Shown: one piece after another, positions 17,448 through 25,799 of the stretch | Position numbering within the stretch: the first letter of the stretch is position 1 | How the letters are laid out: every line of letters begins with the position of its first letter | Origin: Alistipes sp. | Lineage (GTDB): Bacteria; Bacteroidota; Bacteroidia; Bacteroidales; Rikenellaceae | DNA length: 64,000 nucleotides | Assembly (NCBI GenBank): GCA_017555105.1 | Contig: JAFZHB010000020.1 | Span: forward strand, 1 to 64,000 | Direction of reading: 5' to 3' | The notes under the pieces: generated by a model | Databases searched by the model: none | The model's input: only the letters and a program-made list of their open reading frames with translations | Told to the model about the DNA's origin: nothing | Program-made: the position numbers and the translations under genes

Positions 17448-18137
17448 ATGGAATACTACGACCCGAATGATCTTGCCCCGCGCCGCTGGGCGATTCTGGT
17501 GACGGTGTGTTATGCACTGTTGCTGGGGGCGTCGTTTGCCTTTGTGTCGTTCGATTTCAGCCGTGAGCCGCGTCCGACAGAGGAGTTTGTGATCGAGCTC
17601 TACGAGCCGCCGACACCTCCGCCTCCCGTGGTGACGCCGCGTAAGCCCTCGCCTGAGCCACGCCGCCATGAGGTGGCTGCACCCGAGGAGCGCACGGCAC
17701 AGGTGGAGGGTGCAGATGAGCAGACCCGCACCCCCAACCCGAAGGCGCTCTTCAAGATGAACAAGGGGGGTGCTGATGAGCCGGAGAATGCGGGTAACCC
17801 GCAGGCACGCGAGGGCGAAGATAAGGCCTCGGGCAAGGGTACAGGACTCAATCCCGATGGGCTCGATCAGCTCGACAAGGGGCTGCAGGGTCGAGGCCTG
17901 GTAGGCGATCTGCCGCGTCCCTCCTACCCGGGAACCAAGAGCGGTAAGATCCTCGTACGGGTGACGGTCGATGCCCGAGGAGTGGTGACGAGTGCCTCCT
18001 TCGAACCGCGTGGCTCGACACAGAGTGATGCAGAGTTGGTGGCTGCCGCGATTGCCGCCGCCAAGAAGGCGCGCTTCACGGAGAGCCAAGCCGCCGTGCA
18101 GGGTGGAACGATCACCTACATCTTCCGCATGGAGTAG
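17448..18137 (+). CDS. TonB-family energy transducer
   Basis: 229 aa. A cytoplasmic stub and one membrane helix (about 14-36) are followed by a proline-rich periplasmic linker (ELYEPPTPPPPVV, residues 50-75) and a glycine/charged stretch. The C-terminal TonB-like domain is GKILVRVTVDARGVVTSASFEP…AKKARFTE. This layout matches TonB proteins that contact outer-membrane receptors such as the TonB-dependent barrel at 46162. Placed directly after exbB-exbD, it completes the energising complex. Confidence 0.9.
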   Translation: MEYYDPNDLAPRRWAILVTVCYALLLGASFAFVSFDFSREPRPTEEFVIELYEPPTPPPPVVTPRKPSPEPRRHEVAAPEERTAQVEGADEQTRTPNPKALFKMNKGGADEPENAGNPQAREGEDKASGKGTGLNPDGLDQLDKGLQGRGLVGDLPRPSYPGTKSGKILVRVTVDARGVVTSASFEPRGSTQSDAELVAAAIAAAKKARFTESQAAVQGGTITYIFRME

Positions 18138-18165
18138 GTGAGAAAAAAAGAAATTGAAACCGAGA

Positions 18166-18624
18166 ATGAAGATAAACCGAATCAAATACTTGTTGATGAT
18201 CCTTCTTTTAGGATCGTTGTTGCCCGTTTCTGCCGACTCGCGTCCGAAGAGTGGCGTCTCCGATGCCAACCTGGAGTTGCGTGAGAGCAGCTGCAACTTT
18301 GGCGAGGTGGCGCGTCGTGGCGGCGACTTGGAGTATGAACTCTGTTTTAAGAATACGGGTACGACACCGCTCGTGCTGACGCGGGTGGTGACGAGCTGCT
18401 CCTGCCTCAAGGCGCACTTCCAGCGTCGTCCGATAGCCCCGAACGAGGAAGGAGTGATCCGCATCGTCTATGAGCCGCAGAAGAGCGAGCCGGGTGTCTT
18501 CAACAAGGTGATCCAGATCTACTCCAATGCCCGCAATGGTCGTGTGATCTTCACGGTGCAGGGCACGGCGATCGAGTCGCCGCGCATCAAGATTAAGGAG
18601 GATAAGGTGGTAATTAAACACTAA
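18166..18624 (+). CDS. DUF1573 periplasmic protein
   Basis: 152 aa with a signal peptide (MKINRIKYLLMILLLGSLLPVSA) and one DUF1573 immunoglobulin-like domain: FGEVARRGGDLEYELCFKNTGTTPLVLTRVVTSCSCLKA. The CSC pair and the terminal IQIYSNARNGRVIFTVQGTA are family hallmarks. Function is unknown. ATG 18166 is chosen over an in-frame TTG at 18154. Last but one gene of the tamB run; the amidohydrolase starts 4 nt after its stop. Confidence 0.88.
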   Translation: MKINRIKYLLMILLLGSLLPVSADSRPKSGVSDANLELRESSCNFGEVARRGGDLEYELCFKNTGTTPLVLTRVVTSCSCLKAHFQRRPIAPNEEGVIRIVYEPQKSEPGVFNKVIQIYSNARNGRVIFTVQGTAIESPRIKIKEDKVVIKH

Positions 18625-18628
18625 GCAG

Positions 18629-19936
18629 ATGAATTTTCTGATACGCCATACTACGCTCCTGCCGATGACGGCCGAGGGGTGTGAGCCGAAGAGTTTCACG
18701 GGATCGATTGCCGTGGAGGGCAACCGCATTGCCCTGCTCACGGCCGTGGAGGAGGAGGTTGAGGCCTACCTTGAGCAGCATCCGGAGTGTCGTGTGATCG
18801 ATGGACGCGGTCGCGTGGTGATGCCGGGCCTGATCAATACCCACTGCCACGCTGCGATGAGCCTGCAGCGCAACATGGCCGATGACATTGCCCTCATGGA
18901 GTGGCTCAACGACTATATCTGGCCCTTCGAGGCGAAGCAGACGGCCGAGGATATCGCCCTTGGCATGACGCTCGGAGTGGTGGAGATGCTGCTGGGGGGT
19001 GTCACCTCGTTTGTCGATATGTACTTTCACGAGGCGCGCTGTGTGGAGGTGGTGCGTCGATTGGGTATCCGTGCACTGCTCGGATGCAGTTACTTCGACC
19101 ATACGATCGCACTGGCCAAGGCGGATGCTGAGGCGGCCATAGAGGCAGCCAAGGGGTTCAGCCACATCGGTATTGCGATCGCTCCGCACGCACCCTATAC
19201 CGTTTCGCGCGAGCGTTTGGTGGAGGGTAAGGAGTTTGCCCGCCAACATGGGCTGCCGCTCATGATTCATGTGGCGGAGACACAGGCCGAGGCGGAGTAT
19301 GTGCGCAAGAAGTATGACCGCACGCCTGTCGAGTGGCTCGATGAGATTGGCCTGCTCGACGAGCAGACGATTGCAGCCCACTGCGTCTGGGTCGATGAGA
19401 AGGACCGCGCCACGCTGAAGAAGCGTGGGGTGGTGGTCTCGCACAATGCGCAGAGCAACATGAAAATCTCGAGCGGTATCTCGCCCGTGGCAGCGATGCT
19501 CGATGAGGGGTTGTGTGTCACGCTGGCTACGGATGGCCCCTGCTCGAACAACGACCTCGATATGTGGGAGGAGATGCGCTCGGCCGCCTTCCTGCAGAAG
19601 GTGGCGACGGGCAATCCGCTCGTATTGCCCGCCTACGAGGTGCTGAAGATGGCTACGCGCAACGGAGCACGCGCGATGGGCTACTCGGAGCAGGAGCTCG
19701 GTGTGCTGCGTGAGGGCGCGTTGGCCGACCTGGTGATGATCGACCTGCAGAAACCCCATCTGCAACCGATCAACGACCTGGTCTCGGACCTGGTCTACTG
19801 CGGCAAGGCGAGCGATGTGGAGCTTGTGGCGGTCGATGGCCGCATCGTGGTCGATGAGGGTAAGGTGTGTGGCGTCGATCTGCCGGCGCTCTATCAGGCG
19901 GTATCGGAAGCGGTGAAACGCATCCAACAAAAGTAG
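18629..19936 (+). CDS. mtaD: Amidohydrolase, MtaD/SAH-deaminase type
   Basis: 435-aa metal-dependent hydrolase of the 5-methylthioadenosine/S-adenosylhomocysteine deaminase (ATZ/TRZ) family. Metal ligands are visible: H72 and H74 in NTHCHAAMSLQRN, APHAPYTVS (near 190), MIHVAETQAE (near 214) and ATDGPCSNNDLDM (Asp). The tail GALADLVMIDLQKPHLQP is typical. It probably deaminates adenosine-type thioethers in methionine-cycle salvage; other N-deaminating substrates (guanine-like) cannot be excluded. It ends the plus-strand run at a strong two-way terminator. Confidence 0.88.
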   Translation: MNFLIRHTTLLPMTAEGCEPKSFTGSIAVEGNRIALLTAVEEEVEAYLEQHPECRVIDGRGRVVMPGLINTHCHAAMSLQRNMADDIALMEWLNDYIWPFEAKQTAEDIALGMTLGVVEMLLGGVTSFVDMYFHEARCVEVVRRLGIRALLGCSYFDHTIALAKADAEAAIEAAKGFSHIGIAIAPHAPYTVSRERLVEGKEFARQHGLPLMIHVAETQAEAEYVRKKYDRTPVEWLDEIGLLDEQTIAAHCVWVDEKDRATLKKRGVVVSHNAQSNMKISSGISPVAAMLDEGLCVTLATDGPCSNNDLDMWEEMRSAAFLQKVATGNPLVLPAYEVLKMATRNGARAMGYSEQELGVLREGALADLVMIDLQKPHLQPINDLVSDLVYCGKASDVELVAVDGRIVVDEGKVCGVDLPALYQAVSEAVKRIQQK

Positions 19937-19940
19937 ATAA

Positions 19941-19979
19941 AATAAGAGAGCCGACCTTTTGGGGGTCGGCTCTCTTATT
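19941..19979. terminator. Bidirectional terminator, mtaD / glgB
   Basis: Perfect 16-bp stem (19941-19956 with 19964-19979, 7-nt loop) whose AATAAG/CTTATT ends supply T-rich tails on both strands. It sits exactly between the two convergent stops. Confidence 0.85.
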
Positions 19980-19995
19980 TATAAAGGTATAACCT

Positions 19996-22032
19996 CTATC
20001 GCTTGCGCAGATAGACCGTCGCTGTGCGAGCGACATTGTAGATCTTCAGGCGAGGCCAGAGCTTGCCATCCTCGTCCTTGACATTGAACGAGAAGTGCTC
20101 CACCGTGGGGTCGGCCGTCTCATGGCCACCGAAGCGTTTCTCGTCGGTCGAGAGGATCGGCACATACTTACCCGCCTGCTGCACCGGCAGCTCATAGTCG
20201 GGAATCGAGGCCGTGGGGTGCCAGTTGAAGACGAAGAGCAGCTTGCCGTGCGAGAAGACGATCGTCTTGTTCTCCTCGTCCATCTGCAAGTTCCATGCGT
20301 AGCCATCTTCGAGCACCTTATACTTCTTGATGAGCTTGATCATCGCGCGGTCGAACTCGCCGAGGAAGGAGTAGCGCAGGAAACCGTTCGTGGCGAGCGA
20401 CCACTGACGGCGGGCGTGGGCGTAGCTCCAGTCGTTGCCCTCGCGCGGGAAGTCGATCCACTCGGGGTGGCCGAACTCGTTGCCCATGAAGTTCAGGTAG
20501 GCCTGGCCGCCCGTGGCGATCGTCATCAGGCGAATCATCTTATGCAGGGCCATGCCGCGCTCGACGATCAGGTTCTCCGAGGCGCGGTTCATGTCCGTGT
20601 ACATCTCCTTGTCCATCAGGCGGAAGGCGATCGTCTTATCGCCCACGAGGGCCTGGTCGTGCGACTCGGCGTAGGCGACGGTCTTCACCGACGGAAGGCG
20701 GTTGGTGAGCACCGACCACATCTCCCAGATGTTCCAATCCTCGTCGGGTATATCCTTCAGGAGCTTGATCCAGAAGTCGGGAATGGCCATGCCGAGGCGG
20801 TAGTCGAAGCCGATACCGCCCTCCTCGATCGGGATCGAGATGCCGGGCATGCCGCTCACATCTTCGGCGATGGTTACGGCGTCGGGGCGCACCTCGTGGA
20901 TCAGGCGGTTGGCCAGCGTGAGGTAGCAGATCGCGTCGGTATTGACCCCTGCGTCGAAGAACTTCTCGCGGCAGTCGAAGTCGGTATAGCCGTGGTGGTG
21001 GTAGAGCATCGAGGTCACGCCGTCGAAGCGGAAGCCGTCGAAGTGGTACTCATCGAGCCAGTATTTGATGTTCGAGAGCAGGAAGTGCTGCACCTCGCGC
21101 TTGCCGTAGTCGAAGATCTTCGAGTCCCAGTAGGGTTGGTTGCCCGCGTCGCCCGCCTTCGAGTAGTGGTGATCCGAGCCGTCGAGCTCATTGATACCCT
21201 CGTTGAGGTTCTTCACATAGTGGGCGTGTACGAGGTCCATAATGACGGCGATACCCATCTCGTGGGCGCGGCGGATCAGCTCCTTGAGCTCCTCGGGCGT
21301 GCCACAGCGCGAGGTCGGGGCGAAGAAGTTCGAGACATGGTAGCCGAACGAGCCGTAGTAGGGGTGCTCGGCCACGGCCATCAGCTGGATGGCGTTGTAG
21401 CCATTTTTCTTGACAATCGGGAGAATCTTCTTGGTGAATTCGCGGTATGTGCCCACGCCCTCCTTCTCCTGTGCCATGCCGATGTGTGCCTCGTAGATGA
21501 GCAGTGAGCCGATTTTCTTCACATCGAACTGATCGCCCTTCCAGTCGAAAGCCTCCTCTGGCCACCAGAATTGTGCGGCGAAATCCTTCGTCTCCTCGTT
21601 CTGCACGACGCGTGTGGCGTAGGCCGGGATGCGGTCGTTCCAGCCATTCTCGCCGTGCACATGGAGCTTGTAGAGTGAGCCGTGTGTCAGACGGTCGCGA
21701 TACATGGCTGCGGGCAGGAAGATGCTCCATACGCCGTTCCAATCGCGCTTGAGGCGCAACTCGGTGCGTTGCCAGTTGTTGAAGTCACCAAACAGATAGA
21801 CATCGTGCGCTGCGGGCAGCCACTCGCGCAGCCACCAGCCGTTGAGCACCTCGTCCCACTGCCAACCGAAGTAGCGGTAACCGTTGGCGTAGTCGACAAT
21901 CGAGCCCGACGATCCGATGATCTGCTGCATCTTCTCCTCATAGCGGGCATGGCGCGCATTGATCTGCTCTTCAACGGGATGTAACCATTCGTCGGCAGCG
22001 ACAAATGGAAGGCGTGTAGTCGGATTTTCCAT
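19996..22032 (-). CDS. glgB: 1,4-alpha-glucan branching enzyme (GH13_8 type)
   Basis: 678 aa. Adds alpha-1,6 branches to glycogen. A CBM48-like N-terminal domain (about 60-150) precedes a GH13 barrel with nucleophile D337 (FRFDGVTSM), acid/base E390 (TIAEDVSG) and D459 (ESHDQALVG). Length and motifs fit the eukaryote-like GH13_8 subgroup rather than the E. coli-like GH13_9 enzymes. No glycogen synthase or phosphorylase gene is in the window, so it is a single-gene unit with its own promoter and a shared terminator. Confidence 0.95.
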   Translation of the reverse strand: MENPTTRLPFVAADEWLHPVEEQINARHARYEEKMQQIIGSSGSIVDYANGYRYFGWQWDEVLNGWWLREWLPAAHDVYLFGDFNNWQRTELRLKRDWNGVWSIFLPAAMYRDRLTHGSLYKLHVHGENGWNDRIPAYATRVVQNEETKDFAAQFWWPEEAFDWKGDQFDVKKIGSLLIYEAHIGMAQEKEGVGTYREFTKKILPIVKKNGYNAIQLMAVAEHPYYGSFGYHVSNFFAPTSRCGTPEELKELIRRAHEMGIAVIMDLVHAHYVKNLNEGINELDGSDHHYSKAGDAGNQPYWDSKIFDYGKREVQHFLLSNIKYWLDEYHFDGFRFDGVTSMLYHHHGYTDFDCREKFFDAGVNTDAICYLTLANRLIHEVRPDAVTIAEDVSGMPGISIPIEEGGIGFDYRLGMAIPDFWIKLLKDIPDEDWNIWEMWSVLTNRLPSVKTVAYAESHDQALVGDKTIAFRLMDKEMYTDMNRASENLIVERGMALHKMIRLMTIATGGQAYLNFMGNEFGHPEWIDFPREGNDWSYAHARRQWSLATNGFLRYSFLGEFDRAMIKLIKKYKVLEDGYAWNLQMDEENKTIVFSHGKLLFVFNWHPTASIPDYELPVQQAGKYVPILSTDEKRFGGHETADPTVEHFSFNVKDEDGKLWPRLKIYNVARTATVYLRKR

Positions 22033-22052
22033 GTATAGTTTGCTTTAATATA

Positions 22053-22060
22053 CAAATATA
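22053..22060 (-). promoter_or_regulatory. -7 box of glgB
   Basis: TATATTTG on the minus strand, 20 nt before the glgB ATG. The upstream TTG at 22087-22085 is 24 bp away, outside the usual spacing. Confidence 0.5.
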
Positions 22061-22249
22061 CAAAAAAAATCGAGTAAAATGCAGCAACGGTCGTAAAAAT
22101 AATGAGCCGATCGAACCAACCGAACGCTTCGACGGGCTCTTTCGGGGCGGGGGAGAGGCTTCGGCTCTGCGCGAAGCGAGATTGCCTTCGACGAATATCC
22201 GAGTATTCGCAACCTTTTGTCCTAAAAAATTGAAATCGGGGGCGTTAAT

Positions 22250-22281
22250 TTTGTTTTTTTGCCCGAAATTGGGTAATTTTG
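22250..22281 (+). promoter_or_regulatory. Promoter of the HU-like/sigma-54/lptE/secG cluster
   Basis: TTTG (22250-22253), exactly 20 bp, then TAATTTTG (22274-22281). Leader to the first ATG is about 30 nt. It matches both Bacteroidota boxes. Confidence 0.7.
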
Positions 22282-22315
22282 ACCCCAAATATAAAGTTAT
22301 AAATACACGATCGAA

Positions 22316-23038
22316 ATGATTCGCATCATAGCAGACTATTTACAAACAAATAAGCGCCTGGTGATTCCCCAGTTGGGTGCGCTGCTTGTCAAGGAGCCGA
22401 CGCGCGAGATTCTCTTCTCGGAGCTGATGCGTCGCGACGATGGAGTGCTGCGCGCGCTGTTGGTGGCCGACGGCATGACCGAGTTGGCTGCTCAGGGCGA
22501 GATCGACCGCCTCGTCTTCGAGGTGCGTCACGCCGTGGAGGAGGGACGCGAATATCTGCTCGAGGGGCTGGGCTTCTTCTGTGCAGGTCCGAATGCAACG
22601 ATTGCCTTCCGTGCCGGTACTCCGCTGCCCGCAGAGCAGAAGCCTGCACCCGAACCGGTGAAGGTAGAGCCTGTGATGGAGGTCGTCGAGCCCGAGACGA
22701 AGTCCGCGTCGGAACCGGAGGTAGAGGTTGTTGAGGAGGCGGAGGAGCCGCACTTGACCACCTCGGCCAAGATGAATCCTGCTCCCTATGTGAAGGGACT
22801 CAGCTACGGCAAGCCGCCGAAGAATACCGATGCCTTCACCTATGTCGATCGTCCGCAGCGTCGTGGTCGTGTGGATGCCTTCTTGTTGGTGGCCATCCTG
22901 GCGGTGGTGATCGCCCTGGGTGCGATCGCCTACGGCTACTACCACGATTGGAAGGAGCGTCGCGCCGAGCAGGCTTCGTTTGAGCTGTTCGAGGCTGTGT
23001 CTGTAGCTGTTGAGGGCGATGCGCCCGAAATGAATTAG
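22316..23038 (+). CDS. CCDC81-like HU-domain membrane protein
   Basis: 240 aa. Residues 1-100 resemble the prokaryotic HU-like domain found in Bacteroidota (YLQTNKRLVIPQLGALLVKE…ILFSE). An acidic, proline-rich linker (105-150) follows, then one membrane helix near 187-207 and a short tail. The fold is related to DNA-binding HU proteins, but the membrane anchor suggests another role; function is unknown. It starts a conserved-looking Bacteroidota cluster with a sigma-54-type activator, lptE, a TPR protein and secG; the next gene begins 14 nt after its stop. Confidence 0.78.
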   Translation: MIRIIADYLQTNKRLVIPQLGALLVKEPTREILFSELMRRDDGVLRALLVADGMTELAAQGEIDRLVFEVRHAVEEGREYLLEGLGFFCAGPNATIAFRAGTPLPAEQKPAPEPVKVEPVMEVVEPETKSASEPEVEVVEEAEEPHLTTSAKMNPAPYVKGLSYGKPPKNTDAFTYVDRPQRRGRVDAFLLVAILAVVIALGAIAYGYYHDWKERRAEQASFELFEAVSVAVEGDAPEMN

Positions 23039-23052
23039 AAGAGAAAGAAAGG

Positions 23053-24252
23053 ATGACGGAGATTACGACAGTCAAACAACGCTTTGGCATTATTGGTACC
23101 TCGGAGCTGCTGGATCGCGCGCTGGAGGTAGCCATGCGTGTAGCCCCGACCGACCTGACGGTGCTGGTGACGGGCGAGAGTGGTGTGGGTAAGGAGTTCT
23201 TTCCGCAGGTGATCCATGCCTATTCGGCACGCAAGCACAACAAATACATTGCCGTGAACTGTGCGGCGATCCCCGAGGGAACGATCGACTCGGAGCTCTT
23301 TGGCCACGAAAAGGGCGCTTTTACGGGCGCTACGGAGGCTCGCAAGGGCTACTTTGAGGAGGCCGACGGCGGTACGATCTTCCTCGACGAGGTGGCCGAG
23401 TTGCCCCACTCGACGCAGGCGCGTCTGCTGCGTGTGTTGCAGTCGGGCGAGTTTATTCGCGTCGGCTCGTCGAAGGTGCAGAAAACCAATGTGCGCGTCG
23501 TGGCAGCTACGAATGTGCAGTTGCAGGAGGCGATCGTGCAGGGACGCTTCCGCGAGGATCTCTACTACCGCTTGGCAACGGTACCCATCGTTGTGCCCGC
23601 GCTGCGCGAGCGTAAGCGTGATATTCCGCTCCTGTTTCGTAAGTTCGCAGCCGATGTGGCGGTGCAGTATCGTATGCCTGCTGTGCAGCTCGATGAGGCG
23701 GCGCGCGAGGTGCTGATGAACTACTATTGGCGCGGCAACATCCGCCAACTGAAGAATATTGCCGAGCAGATCTCGGCCATCGAGCAGGTGCGCCTCATTA
23801 CGCCCGAGATTCTGCGTCGCTACCTGCCCGACATGGTGGGTTCGGCGCCGATGACTACGGGTACAATGCGTATGGGTGAGGATTACTCGAATGAGCGCGA
23901 ACTGCTCTATAAGCTGCTCTTCGATATGCGCAGCGAGATTAGCGACCTGAAACGCATGGTGGCCGAGTTGATGCACCGCGCAGGTGCAGCTCCGATGGAG
24001 ACACCGCGCGATGTGAAGGCGTTGCTCCCCACGGCAAGCGTCACGCACGAGTTCGATGCAGCCCCGATCTATGCCGAAACCGAGGAGGTGGAGGAGGAGC
24101 CGCGAGAGCGCACGAAGGCCGATGTGCAGCGCGAACAGATCGTGCGCGCCTTGCGCCGTAACAACGGCCGAAGAAGGGAGGCTGCGGCCGAGCTCTTCAT
24201 GTCGGAGCGTACACTCTATCGTAAGATCAAGGAGCTCGGGATCGAAGAGTAG
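23053..24252 (+). CDS. Sigma-54-type AAA+ transcriptional activator without receiver domain
   Basis: 399 aa. The AAA+ domain starts almost at the N-terminus: Walker A GESGVGKE (41-48), the sigma-54-contacting loop GAFTGA (88-93), Walker B GGTIFLDE (106-113) and REDLYYRLATVPI. A variable linker (about 270-345) leads to a Fis-type helix-turn-helix (REQIVRALRRNNGRRREAAAELFMSERTLYRKI). There is no response-regulator receiver or other sensor domain, so its input must come from elsewhere, possibly the HU-like membrane protein encoded just upstream. ATG 23053 has a rare good Shine-Dalgarno-like AAAGG before it. Confidence 0.93.
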   Translation: MTEITTVKQRFGIIGTSELLDRALEVAMRVAPTDLTVLVTGESGVGKEFFPQVIHAYSARKHNKYIAVNCAAIPEGTIDSELFGHEKGAFTGATEARKGYFEEADGGTIFLDEVAELPHSTQARLLRVLQSGEFIRVGSSKVQKTNVRVVAATNVQLQEAIVQGRFREDLYYRLATVPIVVPALRERKRDIPLLFRKFAADVAVQYRMPAVQLDEAAREVLMNYYWRGNIRQLKNIAEQISAIEQVRLITPEILRRYLPDMVGSAPMTTGTMRMGEDYSNERELLYKLLFDMRSEISDLKRMVAELMHRAGAAPMETPRDVKALLPTASVTHEFDAAPIYAETEEVEEEPRERTKADVQREQIVRALRRNNGRRREAAAELFMSERTLYRKIKELGIEE

Positions 24253-24257
24253 TGCCC

Positions 24258-24289
24258 AATTCGAAATTTAGAATTTAGAATTCAAAATT
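24258..24289 (+). repeat. Post-stop AT-rich element, copy e
   Basis: Starts 5 nt after the stop of the sigma-54 activator and fills most of the 60-bp gap before lptE. It reads AATTCGAAATTTAGAATTT then a second AATTCAAAATT unit, in the sense direction. Confidence 0.65.
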
Positions 24290-24312
24290 ATAGGAAAAAT
24301 AAGCTGTTTAGG

Positions 24313-24816
24313 ATGAAACGATTGCTCGCTATATTGGCTGTGCTGCTCTTGAGCAGTTGTGGTGTGATGATCAAGTACTCGCTCTCGGGTGCTTCGATTC
24401 CTCCCGCAGCCCAGACCTTCTCGGTGGCCTACTTCCCGAACAATGCCACGATGGTTTCGCCGATCCTCTCGACGACGCTCACGGAGGCATTGGTGGATAT
24501 GTTCTCGCGCCGCACGCGTCTGCAACAGGTGGAGGATGGTGGCGACTTCGCCTTCGAGGGTGAGATCACGAACTACACCTCGGTGACGGCCTCGGTGTCG
24601 AGCGACGACTATGCCCTCTTGAACCGCTTGACGATCACTGTCACGGTGCGCTTTACGAATGCGATTGATGAGACCAAGTCGTGGAGCAAGAGCTTCTCGG
24701 CCTACGAGGATTACGACTCGACGCAACTGCTGACCGAGGTGGAGGGTACGCTGATTCCCGATATCGTGGATAAGTTGGTAACGGATATCTTTATGGCTTC
24801 GGCCTCGGATTGGTAG
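24313..24816 (+). CDS. lptE: LPS-assembly lipoprotein LptE
   Basis: 167-aa lipoprotein. The signal peptide ends in a lipobox with Cys16 (MKRLLAILAVLLLSSCG). The body fits Bacteroidota LptE: ASIPPAAQTFSVAYFPNNA, then LTEALVDMFSRRTRLQQVEDGGDFAFEGEIT and a closing ATEVEGTLIPDIVDKLVTDIF-like segment. LptE plugs the LptD barrel that inserts lipopolysaccharide in the outer membrane; lptD is not in the window. The next gene starts 3 nt after its stop. Confidence 0.88.
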   Translation: MKRLLAILAVLLLSSCGVMIKYSLSGASIPPAAQTFSVAYFPNNATMVSPILSTTLTEALVDMFSRRTRLQQVEDGGDFAFEGEITNYTSVTASVSSDDYALLNRLTITVTVRFTNAIDETKSWSKSFSAYEDYDSTQLLTEVEGTLIPDIVDKLVTDIFMASASDW

Positions 24817-24819
24817 GCG

Positions 24820-25302
24820 ATGAATGAGCAGCAGAACCCCTTGATGGAGCGGCTCTCGGCGCTCCCGACCGAGACGCTCGTGCAGTTGCAGTCGCGCTAT
24901 CCGTGGTATCGCCCCGTGCAGTTGTTGCTGGCAGCCCGCGGTGAAGCGGTGAGCCCCTATGCCGATCTGGTTGATCCGTGGCGTGCGGAGTCGGTGTTGA
25001 TGCAAGAGGAGGTGGATCTCCAGGCACTGATGCACCTCTCGACCGATGACCTGATCGATCGCTTCCTGCGCGAGGATGATCTGCGCATCGTGGCCGAGGA
25101 TGGAGAGCCCGATTCGGAGATCACCACCGAGGCAAACCTCTCGGATGAGGAGGAGCTGGTGAGCGAGCCTTTGGCTGAAATTTATCTCGCACAGGGGCTT
25201 CGCGCAGAGGCAATTGCAATTTATCGCAAATTAAGTTTGCTAAATCCCGAAAAAAGTGTTTACTTTGCCGAGTTAATTGACCGTATAGAAAACAATAATT
25301 AA
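24820..25302 (+). CDS. Small TPR-like protein between lptE and secG
   Basis: 160 aa, no signal peptide or membrane helix. The middle is acidic (EDDLRIVAEDGEPDSEITTEANLSDEEEL). The C-terminus (PLAEIYLAQGLRAEAIAIYRKLSLLNPEKSVYFAELI) looks like one tetratricopeptide repeat. Function unknown. Its ATG lies 3 nt after the lptE stop and secG follows after 12 nt, so it is firmly within this operon. Confidence 0.75.
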   Translation: MNEQQNPLMERLSALPTETLVQLQSRYPWYRPVQLLLAARGEAVSPYADLVDPWRAESVLMQEEVDLQALMHLSTDDLIDRFLREDDLRIVAEDGEPDSEITTEANLSDEEELVSEPLAEIYLAQGLRAEAIAIYRKLSLLNPEKSVYFAELIDRIENNN

Positions 25303-25314
25303 AAACAAAACAAT

Positions 25315-25665
25315 ATGTTATACACGATTTGCATTGTTCTGATCCTGATTGCCAGCGTGTTGGTAATTCTCGCTGTATTGGTTCAGAGCCCCAAGAGCGG
25401 CATGGCCGCCAATTTCGGCGCATCGAACCAGGTGATGGGCGTGCGTGAGACGACCAACTTCCTCGAGAAGTTCACTTGGACGATGGCTATCGCAATCTTC
25501 GCACTCTGTCTGGTAGCTACGGTAGCTATGGACGGCGCGCGTGTAGCAGAGAGCAACTCGGCTATTATGAAGGATGCTGCTGCGCTGCAGGAGCGTATGC
25601 TCGAGGCTGAGGTTGCTGTTCCGCAGGCTGAGGTTCCCGCTGCAACGGAGACTCCCGCCGAGTAA
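25315..25665 (+). CDS. secG: Preprotein translocase subunit SecG
   Basis: 116 aa. Two membrane helices (about 3-23 and 52-72) flank the conserved cytoplasmic loop VQSPKSGMAANFGASNQVMGVRETTNFLEK. An extra alanine/glutamate-rich tail follows, common in Bacteroidota SecG. Supports SecYEG-mediated export. Last gene of the cluster, followed by a clear terminator. Confidence 0.95.
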   Translation: MLYTICIVLILIASVLVILAVLVQSPKSGMAANFGASNQVMGVRETTNFLEKFTWTMAIAIFALCLVATVAMDGARVAESNSAIMKDAAALQERMLEAEVAVPQAEVPAATETPAE

Positions 25666-25686
25666 CACACCGCTGCGAAAAGAGAG

Positions 25687-25719
25687 AAGGCTGTCCTCGA
25701 AAGGGGCAGCCTTTTTTTT
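25687..25719 (+). terminator. Terminator of secG
   Basis: Stem of about 10 bp (AAGGCTG arm 25687-25693 with 25707-25713, extended inward by a G-U and two G-C pairs), followed by a run of eight T. Confidence 0.8.
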
Positions 25720-25748
25720 GTCACCATTGCATTGGCTACCTATATAAT

Positions 25749-25778
25749 AAGAGCGCCTGCCTTTCGGCAGACGCTCTT
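25749..25778 (-). terminator. Terminator of gdhA
   Basis: AAGAGCG-x-CTGCC (25749-25761) pairs with 25766-25778 around a 4-nt loop with one mismatch. On the minus strand it is followed by TTATTATA, 21 nt past the gdhA stop. It may also back up secG termination. Confidence 0.7.
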
Positions 25779-25799
25779 GTTTGTTGTAGGATTGGGCGA

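Noticed and set aside
22100..22210. Several small GC-rich hairpins upstream of the HU-like gene as a riboswitch or ncRNA
   Set aside because: They lie upstream of the identified promoter (22250-22281) and behind the glgB promoter; no known riboswitch core was recognised.
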